In this document: positions 23,454-31,652 of the stretch, in pieces
Layout of the letters: the number at the start of each line of letters is the position of its first letter
How positions within the stretch are numbered: position 1 is the first letter of the stretch
DNA from: a virus
DNA: 45,986 bases
Virus record (IMG/VR): IMGVR_UViG_3300022562_001351
Coordinates: 1-45,986 of that record
Strand: one strand, 5' to 3'
The notes under the pieces: generated by a model
The model's database searches: none
Told to the model about the DNA's origin: nothing
The model's input: the letters and a program-made list of their open reading frames with translations, nothing else
Program-made: the position numbers and the translations under genes

Positions 23454-25600
23454 TGGCCACACGCGAACTTTCAGAATGGAGCATGACGGACGCTTCGAAC
23501 AACTTCACCCCAGAGGAAGGTGGCTGGGCCGAGGGGATGAAGCGCTCCGACGTGAACGACGCGGCGCGGGCCGACATGGGCGCGATTCGTCGCTGGTACG
23601 ACGACCCGGAGTGGCTGGATCTCACGGTTGGAGCAACCCTGGACAAGATCACGGCCACAGCAATTCGCGTCAACTCTGGCGACTACACGGCCTACTTTGG
23701 CGCAGGACGTCGCGTTAGGATGACGGGAGGCACGCCCTCTCCAGTCGATGCGACTGTAACTGCGAGCCAGGTTCTCGGTGGGCAAACTTTCGTCGGGCTG
23801 ACTGACTTCTCCGGCCACACGGAGGTCCCCACTGCTCCCACTGCGATCTACTCGCACATTACGTCATCCATCCAATCGGCTTCGTTCTTGGACCCAGTCA
23901 TCCTCCCGGTTACGCTGCTCACGGATGCCGGGATTCAAACTGCAATCGACGCACTGGAGGCTGACGGCGGCGGGATCATTGCGTTGGAGCCTGGGGCGAC
24001 CTATACGATCAGCAACACACTGACGGTTGGTCTCGGTACAAGCGAGGGCAATATCCGAATTATCGGGCGAGGGGCCATCCTGCAGGCAGATGCTTCTCTG
24101 GATGATGAGATCCTAGACATCCAGGACGCAGCGGCCGGAGTCATCGACGCGAACGTCACGCTGGAGGATGTGATCTTCGACGGGAATTCGGCCAACCAGA
24201 CCGTGGCGAGCGCTGGGATTGCGATGCTCTCCATCGGCGCAAACGTGAGCAACGTCTGGGTTCGTCGCTGCACGTTCCGAGACAGCTACGGGGACTGCGT
24301 CGGAATCCTTCCTGGCTGCCACAAGGTCTGGATTGAGAATTCTATCTTCGAAGACATGGGTGAAGATGGAATCTTCATGACGGACTCTTCGAACAACATC
24401 GACCAGATCGTGATTCGTGGCTGCTCGTTCGACACGCCTTGCAATACTGCCGGCATCACAACCGGTGCCGGAATCCATTTCGCCGGGAAGGTTCAGATCG
24501 AAAACTGCAACTTCATCAACATGGACCACGGAACGGATACGCAGATCGGTATCTGGGGAGCCGTGAAGGCTGCCGCATCCCCGACGGACCAGTCCGGACG
24601 CGAAAGTTCCATCGTCGGCTGTCGTTTCGAAGGAACCGGAGCCAACGCCAGGGGGATTTACCTTCAGGGTCGCGACTGCACGGTAGACAGTTGCCACTTC
24701 GACTTCTCTGGAGTGGGCACGGAAGGCGTCCAGGTGGAATACGCCGGCAACGAAGCCGAGCGCCATGTCATCAAGGGATGCAACTTCCAGAACGTCAACC
24801 GAGCCATTCGCTTCCAAGCCTCGGCGCAAGACTGCATCGCGCAGGGAAACGTGTTCAACGGATGCGCCTATTGTATCTATGACACCGGGCTGAGGAACAA
24901 GATTCTCTCCAACGTGATGTATAACGGAACTTTCGGAATCACCGTAGATTCCGGTGCAGACGATACGATGGTGGCTCTCAACACGATCGACACCATGAGT
25001 TCCGACTGCATCATCGTTGTGAGCGGAGCTACGCGAGTGCAGGTCGTCCAGAACATCACGAACAATCCGACCGGTAGCCATCTCACCGATGGCGGAACCG
25101 ACACAGGCATCATCGGCGGGTACTCCAACTATGAGCTGGAATTCGCGCTCGCCACTTCCATCACGGCGTTTACCACTGGAGTTTCCACTGAGACTCTAGT
25201 AAGCGACGGAGCCGGGAATGATTATCTCACGTCGTTCAACGCGCTGGCAGATAGCGACCGCGAGTGGATTGTCAGCTCCTGCTACATCCAAGGAAAGTGG
25301 GGGGCCACAGATGGTTCCATCGCTCCGATCATTTTGAGGCTTCGCCATGGAACAAACTCGGGTACTCCTACGAGCGACACCGAGATTTGCCGTCAGCAAA
25401 TTCAGTTTGGAGCGGCTGGATCAGCGACTTCAGGTGTTTGGGTAGACGATGGCTGGAGCGTTTCCTTCCCCGAAGTCGTATTCACCCCAGCGAGTGGTGA
25501 CGACATCTATCTCACCGCTGAGTCGGCAAACAACGCAGACCTGGACTTCTTGGGCAGCGATGTGAGCTACAACGCATACTTCCGTGTGAGGCCGAGATGA
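23453..25600 (+). CDS. Tailspike with right-handed beta-helix
   Basis: 715 residues. Residues 1-55 form an anchor (TDASNNFTPEEGGWAEGMKRSDVNDAARA) shared with the next gene. Residues about 150-560 show the short strand-turn repeats of a right-handed beta-helix (pectate-lyase-like: IRGCSFDTPC, IENCNFINMD, IVGCRFEGTG, VDSCHFDFSG, IKGCNFQNVN). The remaining C-terminal region is a beta-sandwich. Such spikes bind and often cut surface polysaccharide; the catalytic residues cannot be named here. Confidence 0.82.
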   Translation: MATRELSEWSMTDASNNFTPEEGGWAEGMKRSDVNDAARADMGAIRRWYDDPEWLDLTVGATLDKITATAIRVNSGDYTAYFGAGRRVRMTGGTPSPVDATVTASQVLGGQTFVGLTDFSGHTEVPTAPTAIYSHITSSIQSASFLDPVILPVTLLTDAGIQTAIDALEADGGGIIALEPGATYTISNTLTVGLGTSEGNIRIIGRGAILQADASLDDEILDIQDAAAGVIDANVTLEDVIFDGNSANQTVASAGIAMLSIGANVSNVWVRRCTFRDSYGDCVGILPGCHKVWIENSIFEDMGEDGIFMTDSSNNIDQIVIRGCSFDTPCNTAGITTGAGIHFAGKVQIENCNFINMDHGTDTQIGIWGAVKAAASPTDQSGRESSIVGCRFEGTGANARGIYLQGRDCTVDSCHFDFSGVGTEGVQVEYAGNEAERHVIKGCNFQNVNRAIRFQASAQDCIAQGNVFNGCAYCIYDTGLRNKILSNVMYNGTFGITVDSGADDTMVALNTIDTMSSDCIIVVSGATRVQVVQNITNNPTGSHLTDGGTDTGIIGGYSNYELEFALATSITAFTTGVSTETLVSDGAGNDYLTSFNALADSDREWIVSSCYIQGKWGATDGSIAPIILRLRHGTNSGTPTSDTEICRQQIQFGAAGSATSGVWVDDGWSVSFPEVVFTPASGDDIYLTAESANNADLDFLGSDVSYNAYFRVRPR

Positions 25601-27276
25601 GTGACCTGAAGAATTGGAGCGACGTCGCTGCGGATAACTCAGAAACGCCGCCCGATGGATGGCCTGAGGGAATGTTGCGGTCGGATGTCAACAACTCCGC
25701 ACGCGAGATGATGCGTGCGCTGATTGACTTCTACCGAAACGCCGAATGGATCACCGTCTATGTGACGACTGGCGATGCCTGGGCAGCAACGAAAGATTCC
25801 GCGACAGTCATCCGACTCACGCCTCAGGACGGACAAACCGCCGAAGACATCAGCGATCGGTTCCCGGCCGGATCTCGTTTCCGGTGGACGACGGATACGC
25901 CTTCCGTTCAAGAAGGATTCGTCGTATCTGGTGCCCTATCCACTGACGATACGCTCATTACGGTTGTCGTCGATGACGGAACGGATCTGGACGCTGGCGT
26001 GTCTTCGCGCACGCTGGAGATCGGTGTAGTAAGAGATCTACTGGAGAAGACAGCGTATTACCCCACTGGAGCGACACGCTCGCAGACGCCTCCACAGGTT
26101 CCGACGATCGACGACCTTGGCACGGCTGCAGACTATGACACTGGGTCTGGGAATGGCCTGGACGCGGATACGGTCGATGGTCTACATGCCTCGCAACTGA
26201 TTACGAGCGCTTCGGCTCCTGGCAAGAACGTCGTCTACAACCCTGGGATGCTGATCTGGCAACGCGGAACTTCGATCGACAACACGACGACAAATGGCAG
26301 GATCTACGTCAACGATGACAACGCCTACGTAGCGGATCGCTGGCGACTGCTCTCCGGGAACAGCACGGGCTCAACGGACAACCTTGTGACGGTCGCTGTC
26401 GATACGACGAGCGCACCTACAGGTCAGTACCAGTCGATGAAGTTCACAACTCAATCCTATACCGCAGGGGACAAGTTCGGAATTTTCCAGGTATTGGACG
26501 CGCAGGATTCTGGAATCCTTATTGGATCGGGCGCGATTTCGATGGGTGCCGATTTCATCGCTTCGGGCACGCTCTCCGGAATTCGCATGAAAGTGCTCGG
26601 TTGGAGTGGAGGCGCGGATCACGCGAATCTGTCTTTGACTCCCATCAGTGACTGGGGAACCGTCGGTGCGGCCGTCAGCTTTGCCGCCAACTGGACGGAG
26701 ATTGCGGATTCCGGGACGCTGACGATCAGCACGGCCTGGGAGCGAGAAACGATGGAGGACATGGACATCAGTGCCTATGGTGCCATCACCAACATCGGAA
26801 TCCTGATTTATGCGGACAGCGTATTCAGCGCGGGGAACACGCTGAATATCACTGGGGTACGGCTTGAGAACAGCACAGTGGCGGGGACCTTCTCTCCGAA
26901 CGATTACACAACCGATCTTCTACGCTGCCAGCGGTACTTCAATACGACCTTCGACTACGGAGAGGACCCGCGCCATGGCGTAGGTCTTCCAGGAGCAGCC
27001 ACTGGTCTCAACTCCAATGCGACTTCGAACCAGGGAATCATCGAATGGCGCTTCCCGGTGGAGATGCGCACAGATCCGACGATGAATTCATGGAACCCGT
27101 CCAATGCGACTCCAGCCGCGAACGAGAACGTATACGCGGAGAGAACGGGTGCCGACATGGATATTACGTCGTTCACCGAGCGCATCTCGCAACGGTCTGT
27201 GAGCTACCACAATGACAACGTAAATCCGACGAATACCACCATGCATGTCCACCTCGTAGCCGACGCGGAGTTCTAA
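25597..27276 (+). CDS. Second receptor-binding protein (tail fibre)
   Basis: 559 residues. The N-terminal 50 residues (NWSDVAADNSETPPDGWPEGMLRSDVNNSAREMM) match the anchor of the tailspike, so both attach to the same site on the tail. A linker with GNGLDADTVDGLHASQL follows, a common fibre trimerisation segment. The rest is beta-rich, with the LLRCQRYF motif typical of fibre tips. It overlaps the tailspike gene by 4 bp. Confidence 0.8.
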   Translation: MSDLKNWSDVAADNSETPPDGWPEGMLRSDVNNSAREMMRALIDFYRNAEWITVYVTTGDAWAATKDSATVIRLTPQDGQTAEDISDRFPAGSRFRWTTDTPSVQEGFVVSGALSTDDTLITVVVDDGTDLDAGVSSRTLEIGVVRDLLEKTAYYPTGATRSQTPPQVPTIDDLGTAADYDTGSGNGLDADTVDGLHASQLITSASAPGKNVVYNPGMLIWQRGTSIDNTTTNGRIYVNDDNAYVADRWRLLSGNSTGSTDNLVTVAVDTTSAPTGQYQSMKFTTQSYTAGDKFGIFQVLDAQDSGILIGSGAISMGADFIASGTLSGIRMKVLGWSGGADHANLSLTPISDWGTVGAAVSFAANWTEIADSGTLTISTAWERETMEDMDISAYGAITNIGILIYADSVFSAGNTLNITGVRLENSTVAGTFSPNDYTTDLLRCQRYFNTTFDYGEDPRHGVGLPGAATGLNSNATSNQGIIEWRFPVEMRTDPTMNSWNPSNATPAANENVYAERTGADMDITSFTERISQRSVSYHNDNVNPTNTTMHVHLVADAEF

Positions 27277-27816
27277 ATGGCGGCAAAGTACAAGATCTTC
27301 TACACCGACGACACTTCCCTGCTATGGAGTGACGTTTCTCCCAATGGAGATCCTAAATTGATCCCGGCGGCGAAGCGGATCGGCGTCCACAGCATCATCC
27401 AGCCGATCGACAACGAGACCGTGCGAGAGGTTGTGGAGCAGTACCACTACATTTTCAGCATCCGCGACAACAACTGGGTCGGCGTGGGAATCGACGGGCT
27501 GCTGGACTGGCTCGCCAACGACTTCGACAATATCCGCTGCATCATGCACGGGCGTACGCTGACGACCAACAAGTTCTGGGAGATCCGCCAGCGCATCCGC
27601 AGCGACCCGGACATCATTGGTGGCGTGAGTGCTCAGCGAGCGGCAGAAATGTCATACATGATTGAGCACAAGTACCGCGATCTGTATTGGATGAGCGGAG
27701 GACTTGGGCACGAACCGGTGGACGACCAGCGCTGGAGCGAGAATGCGCGCCATCGTCCCTATCACGAGGACTATTCCGAACGCCCAATTTACGGGTTTGA
27801 GACGTTCTATGGCTGA
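27277..27816 (+). CDS. Unknown protein after the tail fibre
   Basis: 179 residues, mixed alpha/beta. It begins KYKIFYTDDTSLLWSDV and contains HYIFSIRDNNWVGVGIDGLLDWL, a two-domain pattern seen in small phage proteins downstream of fibres. It directly abuts the fibre stop, so it is probably expressed with it. A chaperone or fibre-attached role is possible; nothing is certain. Confidence 0.6.
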   Translation: MAAKYKIFYTDDTSLLWSDVSPNGDPKLIPAAKRIGVHSIIQPIDNETVREVVEQYHYIFSIRDNNWVGVGIDGLLDWLANDFDNIRCIMHGRTLTTNKFWEIRQRIRSDPDIIGGVSAQRAAEMSYMIEHKYRDLYWMSGGLGHEPVDDQRWSENARHRPYHEDYSERPIYGFETFYG

Positions 27817-27828
27817 TAGGAGAGTGCC

Positions 27829-28863
27829 GTGGGCACGATGGGAATGGGAACCGGTGGCAATGGGTTCACCGGGGGCCAGTTTCGCTTTAGACAAGACGAT
27901 GGATATGAGAACCCAGCATCAGGGACGATCGCGAATTGGCTCGCAGCGATCAACACGAACATCAGCAGACCGATCAATGCAGGTCCATTTCGGCTTCGCT
28001 TCGCCATGCAGCGCAACAACTTGGAGCCGTCTGCCGACTACCAGTTCGACTTCATTTTCTCCTACAACGGAGCATCTTACGGTCCGATCACGACAACCGG
28101 CGCTCGCATTCGTGCCGTCAATTCTAGGTGGATTTCCCATCACGACGACACGACAGCCTACACCGGGGCAGATCAGGTGTACGCGAACACCTGGGCAGAC
28201 ACCACGAACGCAGCCGTTATCACCGGCACCTCTCCCCAACAGACCGGCACTTCAACCTGGACCGTCACTGCGATTGCAGAAGGACTCTCGGTTGAAATCT
28301 GCCTGCTGTGCAGACCGAATCTGCTTTCTGCAGGAGACTACATCGACATCCGTTGCCGACCTCTGGGAGTGCCGCCCGAATACGGGTGGGACTACACGCC
28401 GAGAATCAATTTCACCGCTGCGATCCAGGGAGCCCCGCAGCCCAAGCGAATCCAGGTCCCCCGAGAGGCTGAATTCAGGAAACGGCAAAAGCTGGATGTT
28501 GTCTATGGAAAGAAAGCTCCCGTGCAGACTCCTGGATGGATGGAGATCATTCAGCAGAGAACGGAGCGATACCCAGAGCTGTTGGCGCGAGATGTGTTCG
28601 ACGTTCGTGAGATCCTTCGCCAGCGTCCGTCGATCTCTGCTCCGCAAATCACGGTACGCGCTCCTGGCTGGATGGAAGCGATCTACTACCGGACGTCGAA
28701 ACTGCGATCCATCGCAGAACGTGGCGCGATCCAGGTTCAATGGCTCGTTCCACAAACCGAGTATGTTTATGGTGTGGCTGTGCCAGTCGTTTCTGGATCT
28801 GATTGGGGATGGCTGGTATCCCACATGGCTCAACGGGCACACGGCCACAACTTGAGGAGATGA
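27829..28863 (+). CDS. Virion-associated protein with Ig-like start and PGWME repeats
   Basis: 344 residues from a GTG. Residues 8-160 (GGNGFTGGQFRFRQDDGYENP... FRLRFAMQRNN) resemble a beta-sandwich unit widespread in phage surface proteins. The C-terminal part contains two copies of a PGWMExIxxRT motif about 43 residues apart, each followed by a helix. No enzymatic motif is visible. Likely exposed on the particle. Confidence 0.6.
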   Translation: MGTMGMGTGGNGFTGGQFRFRQDDGYENPASGTIANWLAAINTNISRPINAGPFRLRFAMQRNNLEPSADYQFDFIFSYNGASYGPITTTGARIRAVNSRWISHHDDTTAYTGADQVYANTWADTTNAAVITGTSPQQTGTSTWTVTAIAEGLSVEICLLCRPNLLSAGDYIDIRCRPLGVPPEYGWDYTPRINFTAAIQGAPQPKRIQVPREAEFRKRQKLDVVYGKKAPVQTPGWMEIIQQRTERYPELLARDVFDVREILRQRPSISAPQITVRAPGWMEAIYYRTSKLRSIAERGAIQVQWLVPQTEYVYGVAVPVVSGSDWGWLVSHMAQRAHGHNLRR

Positions 28864-28865
28864 TA

Positions 28866-29330
28866 ATGGGTCAAATGTTTTCCGTAGCAGTGAGTATGGC
28901 GACGAAGCTGGATGCCGTGGAGGATCTGTTCGAACTCTTCCCGGCCAGCCAGAATCCCATCTGCATTCACAGCATTCGGCTCGGACAGAGCACGTTGGAA
29001 GCCGATGCGAATGCGGGGATGGCTCGCATTTCCATGCGACGGGATACGGCGTCTGGAACGGGTACTGCAGCAACGCCGCGACCGCTCTTGGCAGGCAACG
29101 AGGCTTCCGACACGACCTGCGAGTACAACCATACGGTCGATGCGGCAGGAACCGAGACCATGCTGATCGAAGACTCCTGGAACGTGCAGGCTGGCTGGCT
29201 CTATCTCCCGACACCGGAAGAGCGCCCCTGGTTCACCAGCGCGGCCGGGATGGTTCTCCGCAATGAAGAAGTCGTAGCCGCCGCGACCATCACGATCACG
29301 GTCGTCTACGAAGAATTCAAGATGGTCTGA
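28866..29330 (+). CDS. Small beta-rich virion protein
   Basis: 154 residues. It has regular strands (ICIHSIRLGQST, MARISMRRDTASG, TITITVVYEEFKMV) and no signal peptide. AGGAG lies just upstream of ATG 28866. Sequence style and place suggest a structural protein, perhaps bound to the fibre assembly. Confidence 0.6.
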   Translation: MGQMFSVAVSMATKLDAVEDLFELFPASQNPICIHSIRLGQSTLEADANAGMARISMRRDTASGTGTAATPRPLLAGNEASDTTCEYNHTVDAAGTETMLIEDSWNVQAGWLYLPTPEERPWFTSAAGMVLRNEEVVAAATITITVVYEEFKMV

Positions 29331-29791
29331 TGAGTCCCTACGTCTACCGCAGACCCTGGAGCCGCGTCCTTCGCAAGATTGCGAGATGGAAGCAGTTTGT
29401 CGTACCGACGAAAGGGGTGTTCGTCGGCGACGGCGCGGGTTTTATTGGGCCGGCAGCTCGCGCTCAGGCTGCCATGGGTCTCGCGGTAGACGCAGTGGGT
29501 TTCATGCGCTCGGCGGTGCAAGCCACGATGGGTTTTGGACCCGCTGTAGATGCCAACGTGTTCATCGGGGCCGGCGCGGATGGGTTTGCGGCCTTTTCAG
29601 CAGCGGCTGACGGTGGTGCCGCCATTCAAAACGCAGGGGCGTCTTTTACTGGTGTATCTTCTTCGGTTGGCGCTGTGGCAGCCATCGGACCTTCCGCCAA
29701 AGGTACTGGATTCATGGGTCCGGCAGCGCTGGCGAAGGGTTGCATCCGTGAAGCTGCCAAAGCCTTCGCACGCATGGGGAGTGACAGATGA
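29330..29791 (+). CDS. Ten-residue repeat protein, Ala/Gly-rich
   Basis: 153 residues. After a basic N-terminus (1-29) the protein from residue 37 to the end can be written as nearly exact 10-residue units with a large hydrophobic residue at position 3, Gly or a polar residue at 4 and Ala or another small residue at 6, 7 and 9. Pairs of units make a clearer 20-residue repeat, for example GFIGPAARAQAAMGLAVDAV. The regular spacing suggests a solenoid or fibrous stack. No known family is recognised. It overlaps both neighbours by 1-4 bp. Confidence 0.65.
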   Translation: MSPYVYRRPWSRVLRKIARWKQFVVPTKGVFVGDGAGFIGPAARAQAAMGLAVDAVGFMRSAVQATMGFGPAVDANVFIGAGADGFAAFSAAADGGAAIQNAGASFTGVSSSVGAVAAIGPSAKGTGFMGPAALAKGCIREAAKAFARMGSDR

Positions 29792-30573
29792 CTGGGGTAC
29801 TGGACTGGCTCAGCGACAATCTGATCGAACTGCAGGGTCCAGTCGATGTCGCTAACGATGCGGCGATGTCCACGATTGCAACGACAGCGACGTGCGAAGC
29901 GAAGCTGTACGACACTGCCTACGACGGACGCATTGCAGCTTTTACGACCATCCTATCAGCGGATGCGTTGGCCGCTGCGACAACGATTTATGTGGCTGAT
30001 GCGTTGCCGGCTACGGTTGGCTCAACGATCCGGGTTTACGTCGATGACGGAACTCCGAATGAATTGACCGTACTGACAGTGAACACAGTAACGGGAGAGA
30101 TTACATTTGCTTCCGGTCTGACCGATGACGCGGCATCTGGCAACAAGGTCACGGTCGTCACCTACGGTGGAGCTACGAGTGTTAGATTCCCTGTAGACAA
30201 TTTGGGCGTTTGGACCGGTGGTGAAAATATGGAGATCACACTGGACGACGGAACCACCGCAGAAAAGACCGTAAGCGCTTATTTCGACCCCGATGATGGC
30301 TACGTGCGAGTCACAGCATTCGTCGGTTCTGACTTCTCAGCGGGCAACATCATCAAGCGTAAGATTGGAGCAGACATTACAAACTTTGCAGACTTCGGAA
30401 CCTTCCCCTCCAGTGATCCGGTCGCTGGTGATCCGACCTGGGGTTACCGAGGCACCATCGCGCACGACCATGCGGATCTAGCACTGGGGATGCGTGTGCG
30501 AGCGGAAATCACAGCAGTTGACGGAACTTTGAATTTGACGAGGAAGGCAATCGCGACCGTAATCAACCGGTAA
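29788..30573 (+). CDS. Beta-rich virion protein of unknown function
   Basis: 261 residues. The middle has a repeated pattern of strands with DDGT turns (IRVYVDDGTPNELTVLTV, MEITLDDGTTAEKTV, YFDPDDGYVRV), typical of phage baseplate or surface proteins with Ig-like folds. It overlaps the repeat protein by 4 bp and is the last virion gene before the lysis genes. Confidence 0.6.
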   Translation: MTGVLDWLSDNLIELQGPVDVANDAAMSTIATTATCEAKLYDTAYDGRIAAFTTILSADALAAATTIYVADALPATVGSTIRVYVDDGTPNELTVLTVNTVTGEITFASGLTDDAASGNKVTVVTYGGATSVRFPVDNLGVWTGGENMEITLDDGTTAEKTVSAYFDPDDGYVRVTAFVGSDFSAGNIIKRKIGADITNFADFGTFPSSDPVAGDPTWGYRGTIAHDHADLALGMRVRAEITAVDGTLNLTRKAIATVINR

Positions 30574-30575
30574 AA

Positions 30576-30585
30576 GGGTTAACCC
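30576..30585. other. 10-bp perfect palindrome before the lysis genes
   Basis: GGGTTAACCC lies between the last virion gene and the first lysis gene, 3 bp from the start codon. It could bind a protein or weakly block translation; no recognised operator matches. Confidence 0.3.
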
Positions 30586-30588
30586 CAA

Positions 30589-30924
30589 ATGAGTGCCGAT
30601 CTTATTTCAACTAGAATTCCATTTGACGACGGCGGGGGTGATGGCGTCATGAAACCTGGGACGCTCCACAGCTTGGACGATGTGATCGCCTGGGTTTATT
30701 CGCATGAGGCCCTGTTCGAAGAGCGCTGGAAGAACCAAGTTGGTTACAACAACTCTACTGATACGAAGACGACGGTTTGCCAGACCTTCATGCAAACGGA
30801 GCTGAAAGAGCTGCGCCTAGAAGTCCAGTCCATGCGCAAGTTGATCTATATCGCCATGGGGATGGTGATGTTCGTGGCGTTCATCGCGCCAATGATGGTC
30901 ACTTTTTTCCACCACGGGGGGTGA
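30589..30924 (+). CDS. Membrane-anchored coiled-coil protein, possible holin partner
   Basis: 111 residues. A short soluble region and a helix (TELKELRLEVQSMRKL) precede one C-terminal membrane helix (YIAMGMVMFVAFIAPMMVTFF). This coiled coil plus C-terminal anchor resembles XhlA-type proteins that work with holins. The holin-like gene follows 1 bp later. Sequence similarity to XhlA itself is not asserted. Confidence 0.6.
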   Translation: MSADLISTRIPFDDGGGDGVMKPGTLHSLDDVIAWVYSHEALFEERWKNQVGYNNSTDTKTTVCQTFMQTELKELRLEVQSMRKLIYIAMGMVMFVAFIAPMMVTFFHHGG

Positions 30925-30925
30925 A

Positions 30926-31162
30926 ATGGCAGAAACAACACGACCGGCATCGGCACCGACCACAGGCGCTTTACGGGACGCAGTGCGCACCTTCGTCGCC
31001 TTCATCGTCGCTTTCCTATTCGCCAAGATCACGGCAGCGGGTCTGGAGGTGGATCTGACGGGTGTGCAGGAGGGCGTAGTCGTCATCATCACGTCCGCGA
31101 TCTTGGCTTTCGTCGGCAAGGCCATGCGCAACAAGGGGATGACGCTCGGGAAGGTGGTCTGA
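30926..31162 (+). CDS. Holin-like protein
   Basis: 78 residues with two hydrophobic helices (FVAFIVAFLFAKITAAG and GVVVIITSAILAFVG) joined by a short polar turn and ending in a basic tail (KAMRNKGMTLGK). This is the class II holin layout. It would open the inner membrane at lysis time, releasing the endolysin encoded near 1.8 kb. Next gene overlaps its stop by 1 bp. Confidence 0.75.
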   Translation: MAETTRPASAPTTGALRDAVRTFVAFIVAFLFAKITAAGLEVDLTGVQEGVVVIITSAILAFVGKAMRNKGMTLGKVV

Positions 31163-31407
31163 TGGGCTACGCCGCGATCGGCGGGCTGGTGCTGCTGGTG
31201 GTCCTGTCCGTGGTGTTTCTGGTCAGCGAGGCCAAGAGCGGCGCGACCCGTGCGGCCGCTGCGGATGCGATGAAGGAGGTGATTGATGCGACGAAGCGGT
31301 TTGAGCAGGCTCGCCGTGATAGCGAGTCTCTTCCTCGCCGCGAGCGCATTCGGCGGATGCTGCAAGCGCTACGTGACCGTTCACGTACCACCGTGTCCGG
31401 GGATTGA
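31162..31407 (+). CDS. Inner-membrane spanin (Rz-like)
   Basis: 81 residues: an N-terminal membrane helix (GGLVLLVVLSVVFLVSE) followed by a charged helix suited to a periplasmic coiled coil. The last 122 bp overlap the start of the outer-membrane spanin gene in another frame, the classic arrangement of Rz and Rz1. With its partner it would fuse inner and outer membranes in the final step of lysis. Confidence 0.72.
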   Translation: MGYAAIGGLVLLVVLSVVFLVSEAKSGATRAAAADAMKEVIDATKRFEQARRDSESLPRRERIRRMLQALRDRSRTTVSGD

Positions 31408-31531
31408 CGAAGAAGCGCTCGTTCAGCTCTACCAGTTGGATGAAGCCGGCGATCACGACGCGTTGGTCACCTACATGGCAGACAAGATCCTGCCGTACTG
31501 CGATGGCATCGCCGCGATGAACGAGGAGTAG
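31286..31531 (+). CDS. Outer-membrane spanin candidate (Rz1-like)
   Basis: 81 residues. A signal sequence (RLAVIASLFLAASAFGGCC) ends in a Cys pair; the lipobox is imperfect (Phe at -3, Gly at -2 and -1). The start ATG at 31286 is fixed by AAGGAGGT (31273-31280), a near-perfect match to the ribosome anti-Shine-Dalgarno; a TTG at 31283 is less likely. It is embedded in the 3' part of the inner spanin gene and continues beyond it. The mature part is acidic rather than proline-rich, which is unusual for Rz1. Confidence 0.65.
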   Translation: MRRSGLSRLAVIASLFLAASAFGGCCKRYVTVHVPPCPGIDEEALVQLYQLDEAGDHDALVTYMADKILPYCDGIAAMNEE

Positions 31532-31532
31532 G

Positions 31533-31546
31533 GTTCCACGTGGAAC
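31533..31546. promoter_or_regulatory. parS-like palindrome
   Basis: GTTCCACGTGGAAC is a perfect 14-bp palindrome 2 bp after the spanin stop. It equals the inner 14 bases of chromosomal parS sites of the TGTTCCACGTGGAACA type, to which ParB clamps bind. The outermost T/A pair of the 16-bp consensus is replaced by G/G. No parA or parB gene is present in the window. As a hairpin it would be too short and too tight to be a terminator. Confidence 0.55.
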
Positions 31547-31550
31547 GACA

Positions 31551-31645
31551 GGATGGCTCCACCGATGTCGTTTGTCTTGGGATCAATCGACGTGAGGGGC
31601 CGGCAGAGCCATCCGTCACCAGTTTAACTGGCCATTGAATTCATA
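31551..31645. terminator. Convergent inter-operon hairpin region
   Basis: Between the last rightward late gene and the end of the leftward recombination operon lie GGATGGCTC 31551-31559 with GAGCCATCC 31606-31614, the odd palindrome CCAGTTTAACTGG 31619-31631, and an imperfect GGCCATTG/CAATGGGC hairpin. None has a clear T-run. This is where transcription from both sides should stop. Confidence 0.45.
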
Positions 31646-31652
31646 CAATGGG

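Noticed and set aside
27704-28855. Rightward frame (383 codons) over the gene at 27829
   Set aside because: Ser/Arg/Pro-rich shadow in another frame; the frame at 27829 has a start, a ribosome site and beta-sandwich features.
31533-31546. Palindrome as an intrinsic terminator
   Set aside because: It has no loop beyond four bases and no T-run; the parS match explains it better.
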